The notes below the pieces were generated by a model. The model did no database searches and was not told the origin of the DNA. It saw only the letters and a list, made by a program, of their open reading frames with translations. Source: Cheilinus undulatus (lineage: Eukaryota > Chordata > Actinopteri > Labriformes > Labridae). From it: DNA of 64,000 bases. A program made the translations under genes and the position numbers. Positions 51,387 to 63,077 of this stretch are shown here, piece by piece. The stretch spans positions 24,038,329-24,102,328 of the forward strand of contig NC_054877.1 of NCBI RefSeq assembly GCF_018320785.1. Direction: 5' to 3'. Positions within the stretch are counted from its first letter, which is position 1. Each line of letters begins with the position of its first letter.

Positions 51387-53542
51387 CTGAGCAACATCTT
51401 TCAAACTCTATAAACTCCAAAACTTTGAATAGAAAGACACCAAAAACATGCTGCTGGGATTAAAGTTACTCATATCCACCATCTCCTGGTGTAAAGTGGT
51501 AATAGCGCAGACCTGCGCCATTAGCCCTATCTCCCAATAGTAAAGAATCCTTTAAAAAATTCCTGGATCAAGACGGTGTTCCGGATCAGTCGCAAAATCT
51601 AATCAGTTCTTCCTTATGCTATTTCTGACATTTCCTGAAAATTTCATTAAAATCCGTCCACAACTTTTTGAGTTATGTTGCTAACAAACAAACTAACAAA
51701 CAAAAAAACCCACCCGATCACATAACATCCTTGGTGGAGGTAATAATAAAAGTGGCACAGCTCACCATTAGATGCTCTCCTGTACTCTCCTGATCATAAT
51801 ATTTAATCATAAACAGTCCTGCTGCATCAGAAAGAGTCCACACAATCTAAATCCTGTCAAAGTTTTAGTCCAAAAACATGACATCCATAAAGATCCATGG
51901 ACTGGTTTGTATAATTTCAATTTTGCCATTCTTGTTGTCAATAGTCCACTGTAGTTGCTATAATAATGTCTTTCCTTCATGACAGTTATTGGCAATGCTA
52001 TATCGAAAACTGCCTGCCAACCTCGACCCTTTTTGGAGTCTCCAGTTTAGAATGCCTGGTCCTATCCTCATAAAAACAGGTGTAAGATATCCATTTTCTG
52101 TTCTATTAAGCTTTGAACCTGAATTGGCTAAGGTTTCATGCTTTGGTTTTCCAGCTAAAACCTGCCAGCTACCGTCATCTACAGGCCTCTGTTTCACAAT
52201 ACAAATTCAGATGGGAAAAAAATATTATGTGTTTTTACCCATACCAATAGCATCTACAGTGAGTTTGACAGTTTGAAAAGAAACTTCAGTATGTTACTTT
52301 TCTAAAGACACTTTGTTTGTACTTGTACTCCAAATGGTTCAATCACAGTATTCAGTTTAATGTAAAAAAATCTAAAAAAGGAAAATAATCAGTGGAGGTG
52401 CCAGTAACCTGGTGGTTGTCTGTGCGACCATTATAATGATGATAGCTTTAGTCATAAAGCAGAAGCCACTACCGAGGTACGTGTGCACAGCTACCGAGGA
52501 ATAACGTGAACCATAGCGACTGTAGACATGTCAGTACATGACTTTGTTGTTTTTGAAGAGAAAACAACTCACTGCTGTTCTTTGTTCTTCTTTTAATGAA
52601 GAAATGTTGTCAAGTTTTGATAAAACTGTCGCTTTAGTAGCATCAACGCTAATCTCTTCCGCCATAATTGCGCCGGCCTCTTGTTGCTGCTTGCTTACGT
52701 CACGACTCCACTGTGCCTGAAAGTACTGCCCCTCGTCACTGATTGGTCCTGTCACTTTCTAACCGGACCCAGACGGTTCAGACAGGAGCTTTGCAAGATG
52801 GATTCGCCAGTGAGGAACTAGGAAACGGGTGTTTCCATCTGCTTTGTAAGGTTACCGCTGACCTACCCTTTGTTGACACCACAACTCAAACAGTATTATG
52901 GCCTTCAGCTGGCAAACCTCAACATTAAGCCTGAATTAAGTTAGATGACTGCAGATCAACTCTGGCATTGCATCACTACAGTATGTTTTCTGCATCTTTT
53001 TCTCTCTACTGGGACCGTTTCTTGCAAACAGTGAATGCTGCTTGAAGGCTTTTTTTTGGGGGAGATTGTTCTACAGACGGAAACCAAAACACTTCTAACA
53101 GAACAATCAAGTTTGTTGCTTCAGATATTGTGCTTTTATTTAGAATGTCTAAGAAGAAATTAGTGTACCAACTACACTTTAAGCTACACTTGATGACACT
53201 TGATGTCTGGCTTTTGACTCCTACCCCTCAATTTCGAGTGCTCCCTTGAAACAGAGTTACAAGGAGTATCGGTGAATTCTTTCCATAAAATTAAACAGCA
53301 GTCGCCAAAGCATTATGTAAACAGACTTTTTAGCCTCGAAATACAAGGTTATTGTTTACTTGTCTTTAATTTGTTGTTTGGCAGAAAGTGAGAATGACTC
53401 TGTGGCAGTGGTTCTTAATTGGTGGAGCCTCAGTATCCACCATCAACTCCTGAATGAGAACTTGTGACCCAAATTTCTGGTATTTTCCCATCTCAGTCTG
53501 GACTTCAGACTGTACAAAAGGTGGTAACTTTTGAAAGAGTTT
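51387..53542. repeat. right arm of the giant inverted repeat
   Basis: Reverse-complement partner of 48839-50994. The outer ends match as AACTCTTTCAAAAGTTACC (left) against GGTAACTTTTGAAAGAGTT (right), then similarity drops sharply. The 392-bp spacer 50995-51386 carries a further partial copy of the arm's interspersed repeat at about 51072-51168, in the same orientation as the right arm. Confidence 0.95.
52531..52699 (-). pseudogene. leader fragment of a transposon-borne helicase-like protein (right-arm copy)
   Basis: Mirror image of the left-arm unit with the same predicted peptide. It has no helicase motifs and no continuation. Confidence 0.5.
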
Positions 53543-53933
53543 CATTAACTTTTTTTGAGCATAATTTGTCCAGGAATATTTTCACCAGTTGTGAACCACT
53601 GCTTTAAAGTTTTGGAACTTCATTTTCTATGGTAAACAAAAACAACTATATTGAGTTAAATTGGACAATATATCCCCAAACCAGAAGAAAAATAAATCAA
53701 AAATCTGAGTTTTTTTTTTTTTTTTTGTGATAATTACATTATAAAAGGAAGTCTTTGGGTTGGTAGGGTGGGCGATGGGAGCTAGCATGGAGAAAGGTGC
53801 CTCTGGAATGCTTACGCTCACTGTCCAGCCTTCCTGGGGTGTCTTGAGACTAATCAGAAGAAATACCTGTGAAAACTATTCCCAGTTACCAGCCCTGAAA
53901 TTTCCTGGCTCTTGCTTTCAACAGAAGACATTG

Positions 53934-54690
53934 CAGTGCCTGTAAAAGGTGTGTACCCTCTTGGATATTGGACCCTTTTTTACTCCAGTCCTCTTTGCAG
54001 ATTGCTGACAAGCATCCCTACAGTATGATGCTGCCACCACCATGCTTCACAGTGAGGGTGGTGTGTTTGTGGTGATATGCAGTGTTTCTAGTCAACCAAA
54101 CATAGTGTCTTGTCCAGTGACCTAATAGCACCATTTTGGTCTCATTAGACCAAAGAACTTTCTTCCACTTGACCATGGAGTCTCCCATGTGCCTTTTTGT
54201 GAACTCTAGTCGAGATTCAGTGTGATTTTTCTCCAACAGTGCTTTCTCTTTGCCACTCTCCTGTAAAGCTTTGACAGCTGAAGAACCTGGAAAACAGTTG
54301 GACTGCCTGATCTAGGCTGATTTACGCATGTCACATATTCCCTCCATTCCTTGATGATGGATTTAACTGAACTTTGGGGGATGTTCAGTGCCTTTGAATT
54401 TTTTTTTTGTATCCATCTTCTGATTTATACTTTTCAAAAAACTTTTCTCTGCATTGCTAGGAGTGTTCTTTTGTCTTCATGGTGTTATAGTAGCAAGGAA
54501 GACTGATTTACCAGTGACTGGACCTTCCAGGCACAGGTGTCTTTTAACTACAATCACTTGAGACACATTCACGGCACTCAGGTGATCCCCATTTCACTCA
54601 TCATGAGACTCCTGGACTGGTATCAAACAACCTGTTTGACAAACAGCTTAAGTTTTGAAGCCAACTGTTTAGGGTCTTATTATGTCACAA
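53934..54690 (-). mobile_element. decayed, internally deleted Tc1-like transposon
   Basis: The left end CAGTGCCTGTAAAAGGTGTG is a Tc1-type terminus. The - strand frame at 54236-54018 encodes a transposase core piece containing RLEFTKRHMGDSMVKWKKVL and [13 protein letters not shown]. In the catalytic motif the usual Asp is Asn (LWSNETK), which should abolish activity. At about 760 bp the copy is roughly half of a full element and the right boundary is unclear. It lies just outside the large inverted repeat. Confidence 0.82.
54018..54236 (-). pseudogene. Tc1-like transposase fragment (catalytic core piece)
   Basis: 72 residues of DDE-transposase core in one frame, with the second catalytic Asp replaced by Asn. 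The N-terminal DNA-binding part and the C-terminal catalytic residue are not in frame. It belongs to a different Tc1 subfamily from the copy at 9.8-11.3 kb. Confidence 0.85.
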
Positions 54691-55559
54691 TTTCAAATCC
54701 TGCTAAACTGAGCTAAACTGAATCAGTGTCACTCCTCATCCTGTGACAAAATTGACCAAAAGAATGAGTCCTGTAATTTATGAGCCTGCCTCACACCTCA
54801 GTAGATCCCAGCCACTTGTGTTTGTTGTGTTGAGTCTGGAGCGCTCCCTCACACTGCTGTGTGTTTTGATATTTCATCAGGGCCTGCTAAACAGTGAGGA
54901 GGGCTCTCTGCCGCCCACCTCCTCTCAGACAAATTGCCTCCAAGATTGCAGAGGTGGGTCTGAGGCTGATGGATGGCTACACAAAGACCTGACGAGACCG
55001 TATTTGCAAACATTAAAATCATATTTCCATAACATGTAGGAGCTGCCGGGCCACTCTAGCAGACGCGTCGGGTCGCTGCGTAAATGTTGCTCCAAGGTGC
55101 TCTCTCACGTATGCACGTGTCTTGATTTGGAGAGGTTACAGTTGCTTCATGTTTTTTCCTCCTTCCTTCACCCTTTTAACCTCTTTAAGCAGTAATTACA
55201 TCCACTCTGCTCCCTCCATCCGACTGTCTCTCCCTGCAGACGTCAACATCCATTTATCAATTTCAGCTCCATCATGTCTGACCAGTACATCCATGTTGCC
55301 CCCTGCCCTCTCTGACTGACCCAAACTCACATCTCCACTCTTCCATTTCCATATCCTTGAACCTCTAGCTCATCAGATGATTTCAGCTCATCTCTGCCTC
55401 TTTTTCTCTCATCCTTGCCACTTTTACCTCCTCCTTTCTCCCCTTTCAGCTTACATAAATGCTCCCTTCCAGTCCCTCTCTCCCATTCTCCCCTTCTTCT
55501 CCTTCCCCTTCTTTCCTCTCTCTTTCCTCTTCCCCATTGGCTTTCGCCTGCGTTTCTCT

Positions 55560-55870
55560 GTTAATTTGCCTGAGAATGCATTAGCTGTAATGAAGGCTGA
55601 GGGCCGAGGGAATCCTCCAGGGTTCCATTAATCATCCCCCCTCAGACAGGCAACCTTGATTACAAGTGGCAAGAAATTCATTAGAGCCGGGCCTCTGACA
55701 ACTCTTATCTCCGCCACTAGATCTGACTCATTAGGCAGCCAAATTAAAGCTATGATGGCCCTGATGAAACTCATCGCTTGTTTATCTTGTGCGATTTGAT
55801 GCATCTGCCCATACATCACTGTAGCTGCCGCCGTCCGGACCCTCCCAGGAAGTCAGGCCTGCAGTTGGCG
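55560..55870. promoter_or_regulatory. candidate conserved non-coding element between agap3 and gbx1
   Basis: A unique patch with CCATTAATCATCC, CTCATTAGGCAGCCAAATTA and GGCAACCTTGATTACAAG. It lies downstream of gbx1 and is the clearest repeat-free patch in the intergenic region. Confidence 0.3.
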
Positions 55871-58800
55871 CTGAGCTGGCTGCAGAAACAGACAGTAATG
55901 AGGTCCATGTCTTTCCTCTTTCTCTCTCTCTTTTAAGGTGGGGATGTGGGAATGCTTCAGCATCTTTACTGGAGAGGATTTCTGAGATTTAATCTGTGAT
56001 TTCAGTAGAATAATAGCAGAATGATACAAATACTGAATTCTGGAAAGACTGTTATTTTTAAAATCAAAGGTATGTACAATTCAGTTCAGTATTTATTCTA
56101 TTCATTAAGCTTTATTGGCATGAAATTAATAGAGAAAAGAAATTACAAGAACACCAAAAGGTATTCATATTTAATGGACGATGATAATATGACCATATGT
56201 ATATATGTGTGTATGTTTCTCTATAAATTATGGGTGTCAAATGATTAATACTTAAAGCATGATTAATGCCAGAATTTCTACAGTTAATCATAGTAAGTCT
56301 CCTTTTTCTTGCTTTATTTTGAAATCCTACTATTTTGAAACTTTTTTTTTTCATTTTGGATTTTTAATGCCTTAAATTAAGGGTAATTGACTTCCTGTTT
56401 GGATATATCCCCTGCTTTTATTTTGAAAGAAAATAAACCTTGCGTAGATTGAAAATTAGGGCGTGAACTTAACCACAGGAAAATGAACTTGTAATGGATT
56501 AAAAGGCAATAAGGGAGCAGTAAAAGGGGAAATATTTGATAACACAAGGTGCAGATGACTTTAGATTTGTCGACTGGGCCGGCTGTGAGTTCTTAAACTG
56601 AAATGAGACATAAAGGTGCAGTGGTGGACTTATTTCACAACACTGTAGCTGCAAGGTGATGCGGAAGTGGTTAAACCAAAGTGTGCTTATTGGTTAAAAT
56701 CCACTCATTATGAGCCTTAATAGACTGAAATTAATGCATCAATGACCTAAATATCCCAGAGTGTGATATGCTGTTGTGTGCTTGCATGCAAATGAATTCT
56801 AGAGGTCTTAACTTGCATGTTCACCTGTTCCTCAGTCAGCTTTATGTTTCAAAAATTCCAAATCTTGGGCCCTGGTTTAGCTCACCTTGTGAAGCAGGCA
56901 CCCATATACAGATTCTACAGTCAGCAAAGAACTGGTCAAAGGTTTGAATTCTGATCCTGGTGCTGTCTGCAGCATGTCTTCACCCACTTTCTCCTCACAT
57001 TTCCCCTCTTTTCAACTGTTCTGTCTTAAAAAAGGCCAAAATGATAAATCAAGAAGGACCAAATGTGTAACAGCCAAATATTTTGTCATTACATTATTTT
57101 TGGGGGATGATCAGAAATCAGAAATCCCATTTTTGACAATAGTTTTGAAGCAGAGGAATGACTGACAGCCACTAAATTTGAACAAAAGTTTAAATAAGAT
57201 AGTCCCCTGTATATGATCTCCATTATAATCCTGACCCTTGTGTCCGAGCTGTGTCATGGCTCCTCATCCCCTCCACCGCTCTGCTCATAAACTCTGAAAT
57301 AGCCGTTTGCACTTTTGCACCGTGTCGAGGAATTGACCGTCTGCATTAGTCAGCTGCATGGTGGACTTAATAAAAACTTCCACTGACTGCTCCCTCACAC
57401 CATCATCACCCCTTCAGTCCCCATCCAAGTGTCACAGTCTTGATGTATGAGGTGGATGGTGGAATAAAGTTTACTACTCATGGTCACCCAGGTCATCTAA
57501 TGTGTGTTTACACCCTGAGCTCTAACTATAAAACCCTTTTCCCTGTTTGCAACCAAGAGAGAATTAAAGACAATATAGCTGTGTTCAAGAATAGAAAAAC
57601 ACCATATTTTGGATTAAAATGTAATGAGAATGGTGCAGGTTAATTTAATCAAATATTAATACTAATTAAATATCTGAATCATCACCTCAACAGGTGCTAC
57701 TGCATTAGGCTTTCTCATGGCTCCAGGCCTGAAGTCTATTTTGGAAAAACTAATCAGTTTTTCTCAACTGAGCTGAGCTGAAATTATTCCAACATGAGCC
57801 GTTAGTGGAAACACTTCAGAGAAACCAAACCAGAGAGAAGCATGCATTTATGAAAGTTTGCATAAGTCCTATTTCAGGCTTTTCTTGTAAGCGGAGAGCT
57901 GTATGCGGTCAGGCATGATTTAAAAAATGCTGCTAGAAAAGTTCCTATTGTGACGTTTTTCCATACTTGATCTGAAGGAGCAGCTTTAGCATTTATTTTT
58001 CAGAGAGGAATATATATATATACATGGAAAAGGGTTTATTTGGCTTTGAGCCATCTGTTGAGTCAAAATTGACCAAGTATGTTTATATGAATATAGTATT
58101 ATTTTTAAATGAGCTACAGGTGTCAAGAAATGCAAGCAAATATTCAAATGAAATCAGTTTTTGAATTTTTTAACTCGTTATGAAATACACTAGAATATTA
58201 TACAGAAACAGCAACACTGTATTTTATTATATTGTATTTGTTGTACGTTTTTTCTTTATAGACACTGCATATTTGGTTATTTACCAAAAATGTGTTAATG
58301 AGAGCTTTACTGCGCGTTGTATTCCCTGAGCACTGACTGACAGGTAAGTTCATTACACTGTGTCAAACGTGTTCAATCTAATGACGGTCCATCAGTCCAG
58401 CTGGGATAACGAGGCCTTGTAATGACAAACCAATCACTGGTTGTATTTTGAAGATTCCATTTACCTTCCGGGTTCTGATGTTTGGAGGGAAAAAATATTT
58501 TTTGAGAACAATGATTGAAACGAAAACATTCAAATGACGCAACGACGTCACAGCGCTAAAGAATGTAGCTAAAACGTTGATAAACTCGACAGGCTAAGGA
58601 ACGAAAATGCTTCAAATAACTACAGAAATAGCCCACATTTAAAGCATGTGCTCATGTTTGACGATTTAAAGTGATATGTCGTAAAAAAAATCATATAAAA
58701 TTACTCTGTGAGTTTTCAAAACAACAATTTAATTGTAATTACGTTCAATTATTTCAATATGGCCGCCTAGTTTAGCTTTAAACTCTTGAGTTGCACAGTT

Positions 58801-58926
58801 AAGGCCACATCTTTCATTCACAGCAGGTCAAAAATGTTCCCAAAAATTAACCCCAAAGCAAAACATTGTTTCTCTGTTTTCTGAACAATAAAAATTCAAT
58901 CTGATTCCAGCTTTCGTATAAAGCGA

Positions 58927-58932
58927 TTTATT
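58927..58932 (-). terminator. gbx1: candidate gbx1 polyadenylation signal
   Basis: TTTATT on the + strand reads AATAAA on the - strand, about 460 nt beyond the gbx1 stop codon. A nearer match at 59357-59362 is only about 27 nt past the stop and less likely to be the main signal. Confidence 0.4.
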
Positions 58933-59388
58933 AGGTCAATATACTTTACACTCGCCCCTTGTTTGGTCATTATTTCCTTCACATCTTTCGTTTTTTTTCA
59001 CAAATAGCTGTCAACTGTGGATCCAACAGTCTCCAAACAAAACCGTCTTAACATGCAAATGTGCTCAACAAATTGTACGAAAACACAAAACAAAGAAAGA
59101 AAAATCCAGCTTCACCAAATGAGGACATGCACAACAGAACATTTTGGCCCTACATATAAATACTTAAAAAATCTTTACAGTCTCATCTCTTAGTGCCCGT
59201 TTGTACCTTTTCTTTTACCCATTTATATTTACATATTCACAGAAGAATAAATAAAAATGACAGCATATTGCCAAATAAATGATCCACTTCTCTGCTTTCA
59301 GACAAAATAATCTGCTCCTCCTGTTTGTGCTTCATGCGTTCTTCATTTTAAGTGTTTTTATTTTGAAATTTTGAGGCTTCTCTCTGGT

Positions 59389-59903
59389 TCACGGCCTGGT
59401 TCCTTGTTCTATTTGTTGGTGCTGACTCCTCACAGCGAACCTGTTGACGTGCACGGGGATTGGGACCACAATTTTGGGGTTTCTCACCGGTTCTCCAGAC
59501 CGGTTGTTCACGTTGCCGGCTTTGATCCGTTTCCACTTTGCCCTGCGGTTCTGAAACCAGATCTTCACCTGCACCTCGCTCAGTTTGAGAGCATGCGCGA
59601 TCTGCGAGCGTTCAGTCAGAGAGAGGTACTTTTTACAGTGAAACTCCTTCTCCAGTTCGAGCAGCTGCTCGCTCGTAAAAGCTGTTCGTCTCCTCCGGCT
59701 CTTCCCCGCCGAGCTGCCGGTGGGTAACGCCTCCTGAGAGCCGCCTTTCAGTTTGCTTTTCTGGGACAGGGAGCCACAGTTGTTCCCGTCCGAGAAACTT
59801 TCGTTCTCGCTGTCTGCGGAGCTGTCCTCTCGGTCACTGCACGCAGTGTCTGCGGATTTTAGGTCCAGCTTCTCGTCGTCTGAGCTGTAAAGTTTGGTCT
59901 CAC
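59389..59903 (-). CDS. gbx1: gbx1 exon 2 (homeobox and stop)
   Basis: The - strand acceptor reads CCACATTTTAG with the AG at 59905-59904, and the exon starts at 59903. It completes Gly151 and continues [12 protein letters not shown], then the acidic region, the homeodomain and the C-terminal tail. The TGA stop is at 59391-59389. A longer open frame reaches 60057 but lies in the intron and crosses this strong acceptor. Confidence 0.97.
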
Positions 59904-61068
59904 CTAAAATGTGGAGAAAAAATAAAGAAGAAACACAATAAATCCCTCTTAATGAGCATTGAGGCCAAAAGCGACCATTACGCAATGGCTCACTAAGTAA
60001 AACATCAATCATTGCCCCTTTCAAGCAGAGGAATGGGGATAACAGCCTTGAAATCAACTCCAGAAAACAACGAAAATATATTTTTCACAACCAGTATTTA
60101 GAACTGAAACAAACGGCACTGTTAAGTTTCCAATTTGATAAACACTTTGCAGGTTTTTTACCTTTTTTTGGAAATTTAAACTTTAAATTTTCCTGTACCA
60201 ACAATTTAAATCTACTAGTGGTCTCAAAATGAATTTAGTATGCTCTCAAATTCGACTAATCTTGATTTTTTTTAAAGGAAAAAAATAAGTCATAACCCAA
60301 CCTACGGCCTGCTCCTAAAAATAAAGTTTCATTTATAAAGCTATAATTATAAAATAATGTGTCAAGGGCTCAAGATGTAAAGTTTGGCTGTTATCAAGTT
60401 GCACTGGCAAGAATTGGACACACGAGAATTTAACCATCTCTGTTACTGTGCAGTATGTCATGACTAATGCAAGACAGCATGTGCTTTTTAATTAAAATGA
60501 TCTCTGAGACCAAATGCCAACATTTTCTACTTTTACGCATTTTTACGCACAGTGGCCATTTTTACGCAGCAATGTTTAAGTTTGAATTCAACAATTAAAC
60601 AAAGAGGCCGAGCTTACCTGATATAGTTTGAAAAGTTTCTGAGAAGTTGAGCAGCTCGGAGCTTTTATCCCGGCTGTGCAGCTCCTCAGAGTGCGGACTC
60701 TCCTGTCTCCTCGCCCCGGGATCCGCTGCGCTCAAACGCGGGCCTGGAAGCTCTTGTGGTGGGTAGAAACTGTCCGGTGGATCCGAGAAACTTGGCATCG
60801 TGGTGGTGAGAGCGACCATGGACGGCACCCCTTGTCCTAAACTGGCACAGAACGTGTTCGTGAGGCGCCCTGCAAAAGACGCCAGAGGCGCGAGAGGAGG
60901 TATCCCAGACGATAACGGCGAGTGGGATAAAGCTTGAGGGATCACCAGAGGTCTGTACGGCATGAACATGGGGTAGCCCGTGTAGAGCAGGTGTCCCGGT
61001 CTAGGCTGAGGGGTCCCTATGAGGGAGTCGATTGAGAACGCCGTCCCTTGGCCGCCTGGTCTCTGCAT
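59389..61068 (-). CDS. gbx1: gbx1, gastrulation brain homeobox 1, complete coding region in two exons (321 aa)
   Basis: This is a homeodomain transcription factor of the Gbx family, acting in the nucleus in hindbrain and spinal-cord patterning. Exon 1 (60618-61068) encodes residues 1-150 and exon 2 (59389-59903) residues 152-321; Gly151 is split across the junction. Near the start, AFSIDSLIG (residues 10-18) fits an eh1-like Groucho-binding motif, followed by [20 protein letters not shown]. An acidic Ser-rich stretch covers about 157-195. The homeodomain is residues 219-278, with WFQNRR, Gln50 and Asn51 of the homeodomain intact. The C-terminal tail contains [20 protein letters not shown]. 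The first ATG precedes a canonical family start. [20 protein letters not shown] and [15 protein letters not shown] mark it as Gbx1; Gbx2 has a different poly-Pro/His N-terminus. Human GBX1 is about 363 aa, so the fish form is shorter in low-complexity parts. Confidence 0.96.
59904..60617 (-). other. gbx1: gbx1 intron, 714 bp
   Basis: A single GT/AG intron between the N-terminal exon and the homeobox exon, AT-rich, with no repeat recognised. A single intron upstream of the homeobox is the usual Gbx arrangement. Confidence 0.9.
60618..61068 (-). CDS. gbx1: gbx1 exon 1 (coding part)
   Basis: The ATG is at 61068-61066. The donor on the - strand is GTAAGC, read from 60617. The exon encodes 150 residues from [18 protein letters not shown] to the Ser before the split Gly codon, and contains the eh1-like repressor motif and the conserved [11 protein letters not shown] segment. 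Confidence 0.95.
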
Positions 61069-62179
61069 CTTGCAGGCAAATACTTTTTTGTTGTGGAGGA
61101 AACTTGAAAAAAGCAGGTGTCCTTTTCCCCTCTGCGACGCGTAAAAGTTTCAGCGCAAAGACGGAGCGGAGAGAAAGTAGATCCTCCGCCGTGTTGTCAT
61201 CACTGAGAGTGAGAGGAGTGCTTCTTCGGATCTCTGCGCAATCTCTCTCTCTTCCTGCACTTTGTTGTGAGCCCTGCCGCTACCTTTTCCCTCTTATTTG
61301 TCACACACTGAGACATAAACACACGCTCTCTATCTATCTACCAACTCCTCCCTCCGCCCCTCTCCCATGCACGCACACCGTGTGTGTGAGCAGAGAGAGA
61401 GAGAGAGGGCGAGAGCGCATTGGTTATCATCTGCAATACAAGAGGAATGAAAAGGGGGTGTTTCCCTGGGGGCTCATCCATCTTCCTCAAATTACGCTTC
61501 ATTTCCTTATTCAGCCTCTGACTTTTTGGCCGTCTTGAGAGGCGGTAGTTTCCCAGTGGAGACCAAATAGACGGGTCGCCCCCCTCACAGCCCCCCTCTC
61601 CTCTTTTGCCAGGTTCACCATTGACTGCAAAACGGTGTGAGAGACTGCTGCAGCCCTTCCCCTTCTATAATCGTTGACCACACCAACCCAATCAGCTATT
61701 ATTAATTTTGATTGATGATAAGTAATTACTCTGGATTCAAGGGACAGCGTAAAACAACGGAGCCTTTTGTTGGAATATTGGGGCCGATGGGCATCAGAGT
61801 GAGGAAGGAGGAGAGGCAGATGTTTCTCCGCTCTCTGGCCCTCTCTCCGCGGATAAAAACAATACGTTTGGCGGCTTTTGAAAAGAGAAGTGCTGCGACA
61901 ATTGTTCCCTGGAGAGAGATACTCGGCGAGAAATTAGATTCACATAAAAGGGGTTTATGTGAGGTCAACTGCAGTGTGGACACTGTGGCCAAAGTCAAAT
62001 CGAAGTGATTTCACTGCTTGAAGAGAACTGGACATAAACTTTAATATTTCTAGGTGAATATCTGTCAAGTTTTTTTTTTTTAAATAAATAAAGCTCATTT
62101 TACGCAGATGAAATTCATCCCTGATCAAAATGCATGTGAGGAGAAAAAAAATCACTTTCCTTTAAGCACCGGTTTAATC

Positions 62180-62370
62180 GCAGATCATTTCACCTTTTAA
62201 ATGGCAATGGGTACTGATGATGATTAGCCCTATTGAGTCCGGGGTGCCCGGGCTCTCCAGCCGCTCGTCTGATTGCACGAGGACATAAACATATCACCAG
62301 CAGCTCTGATTAGCAGTGGAGGGCCAGGCCAGCCTAATTCACGTAATTGCGAGTGACTCCAGCAGCAGCA
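62180..62370. promoter_or_regulatory. candidate conserved non-coding element upstream of gbx1
   Basis: A unique patch about 1.2 kb upstream of the gbx1 ATG with GATGATTAGCCC, TCTGATTAGCAG and GCCTAATTCACGTAATTG. It is more GC-rich than the AT-rich DNA on both sides. Confidence 0.3.
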
Positions 62371-63071
62371 CTGTTTGATCTACTGAAACCATCTTTTTAT
62401 GGAGCAAATCTGATGTTACATTGCTCTTCTTTATACTTTATATTAGACATTCGTTTAATGAACAAATCAGATTTACTGTATTTTAAAATATTCACAATTT
62501 GTTACTTTTTATGATTAAAAAAAATGCAATTTACGATCCTTAATTAGAGTTTTAAAATGACTGACTGCAGAGTACTATATATTTTTTTGTAATTCAGTGA
62601 GGTAAATTAATTAGGCCTAATCGTGTTTGCTGTTAATTGAAATTGACCACAATGATGCATCAAAGATAAATCTTTATCTAGAGATGACGGGAAACTGATT
62701 GATGACGTTTACCTAATATCTAACATTTCTTAAAATCTCGTTACGTATTTCCGTCAAAATTCGACGTTAATAGTTCATCAGATAGAGAAGAACACGTTTG
62801 AATTTTTAAACTTCAAGTTTCACACGGTATTTCACATGATACAATGTCGTTTCAACTATTTCTTTCTGCCTCTTTAGGCGGGAAAAATAAATTTAAGCTT
62901 TTAAAAGTAATGTACTTATTATATTTTTCTCTGCAGACATAAAATGAACTTCACGATTTAGTGAAACGGCGTCAAACAGCATGACACAAGTCGAAGCATT
63001 AAGGAAAGCCTAGAAAAATAACTGATAAAATAAAAATAATAACGACAACAAATATGGCTATTGAGAGATAT

Positions 63072-63077
63072 TTTATT
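63072..63077 (-). terminator. asb10: candidate asb10 polyadenylation signal
   Basis: TTTATT on the + strand reads AATAAA on the - strand, about 470 nt past the asb10 stop codon. No other gene lies between. Confidence 0.35.

Larger units (their letters stand above)
46471..59388. other. intergenic region between agap3 and gbx1 (convergent 3' ends)
   Basis: No protein-coding gene is supported here. Contents are a diverged helicase-like repeat copy (47630-47940), a foldback hairpin (48591-48695), the 4.7-kb inverted repeat (48839-53542), a decayed Tc1 element (about 53934-54690), a CT-rich tract (about 55380-55540), a repeat-free candidate regulatory patch (55560-55870) and the gbx1 3'UTR at the right end. 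The remaining AT-rich stretch (56-58.9 kb) shows nothing recognisable. Confidence 0.8.

Noticed and set aside
59904..60057. Upstream extension of the gbx1 exon 2 reading frame
   Set aside because: It crosses a strong acceptor (CCACATTTTAG), and joining at that acceptor gives the conserved [11 protein letters not shown] junction.
59389..61068. Homeobox gene as gbx2, and the block as agap1-gbx2-asb18
   Set aside because: The N-terminus lacks the Gbx2 poly-Pro/His region and carries Gbx1-specific stretches; the AGAP C-terminus also fits AGAP3.
61712..62008. 98-codon frame upstream of gbx1
   Set aside because: Open frames on both strands, no known domain; more likely non-coding flank of gbx1.
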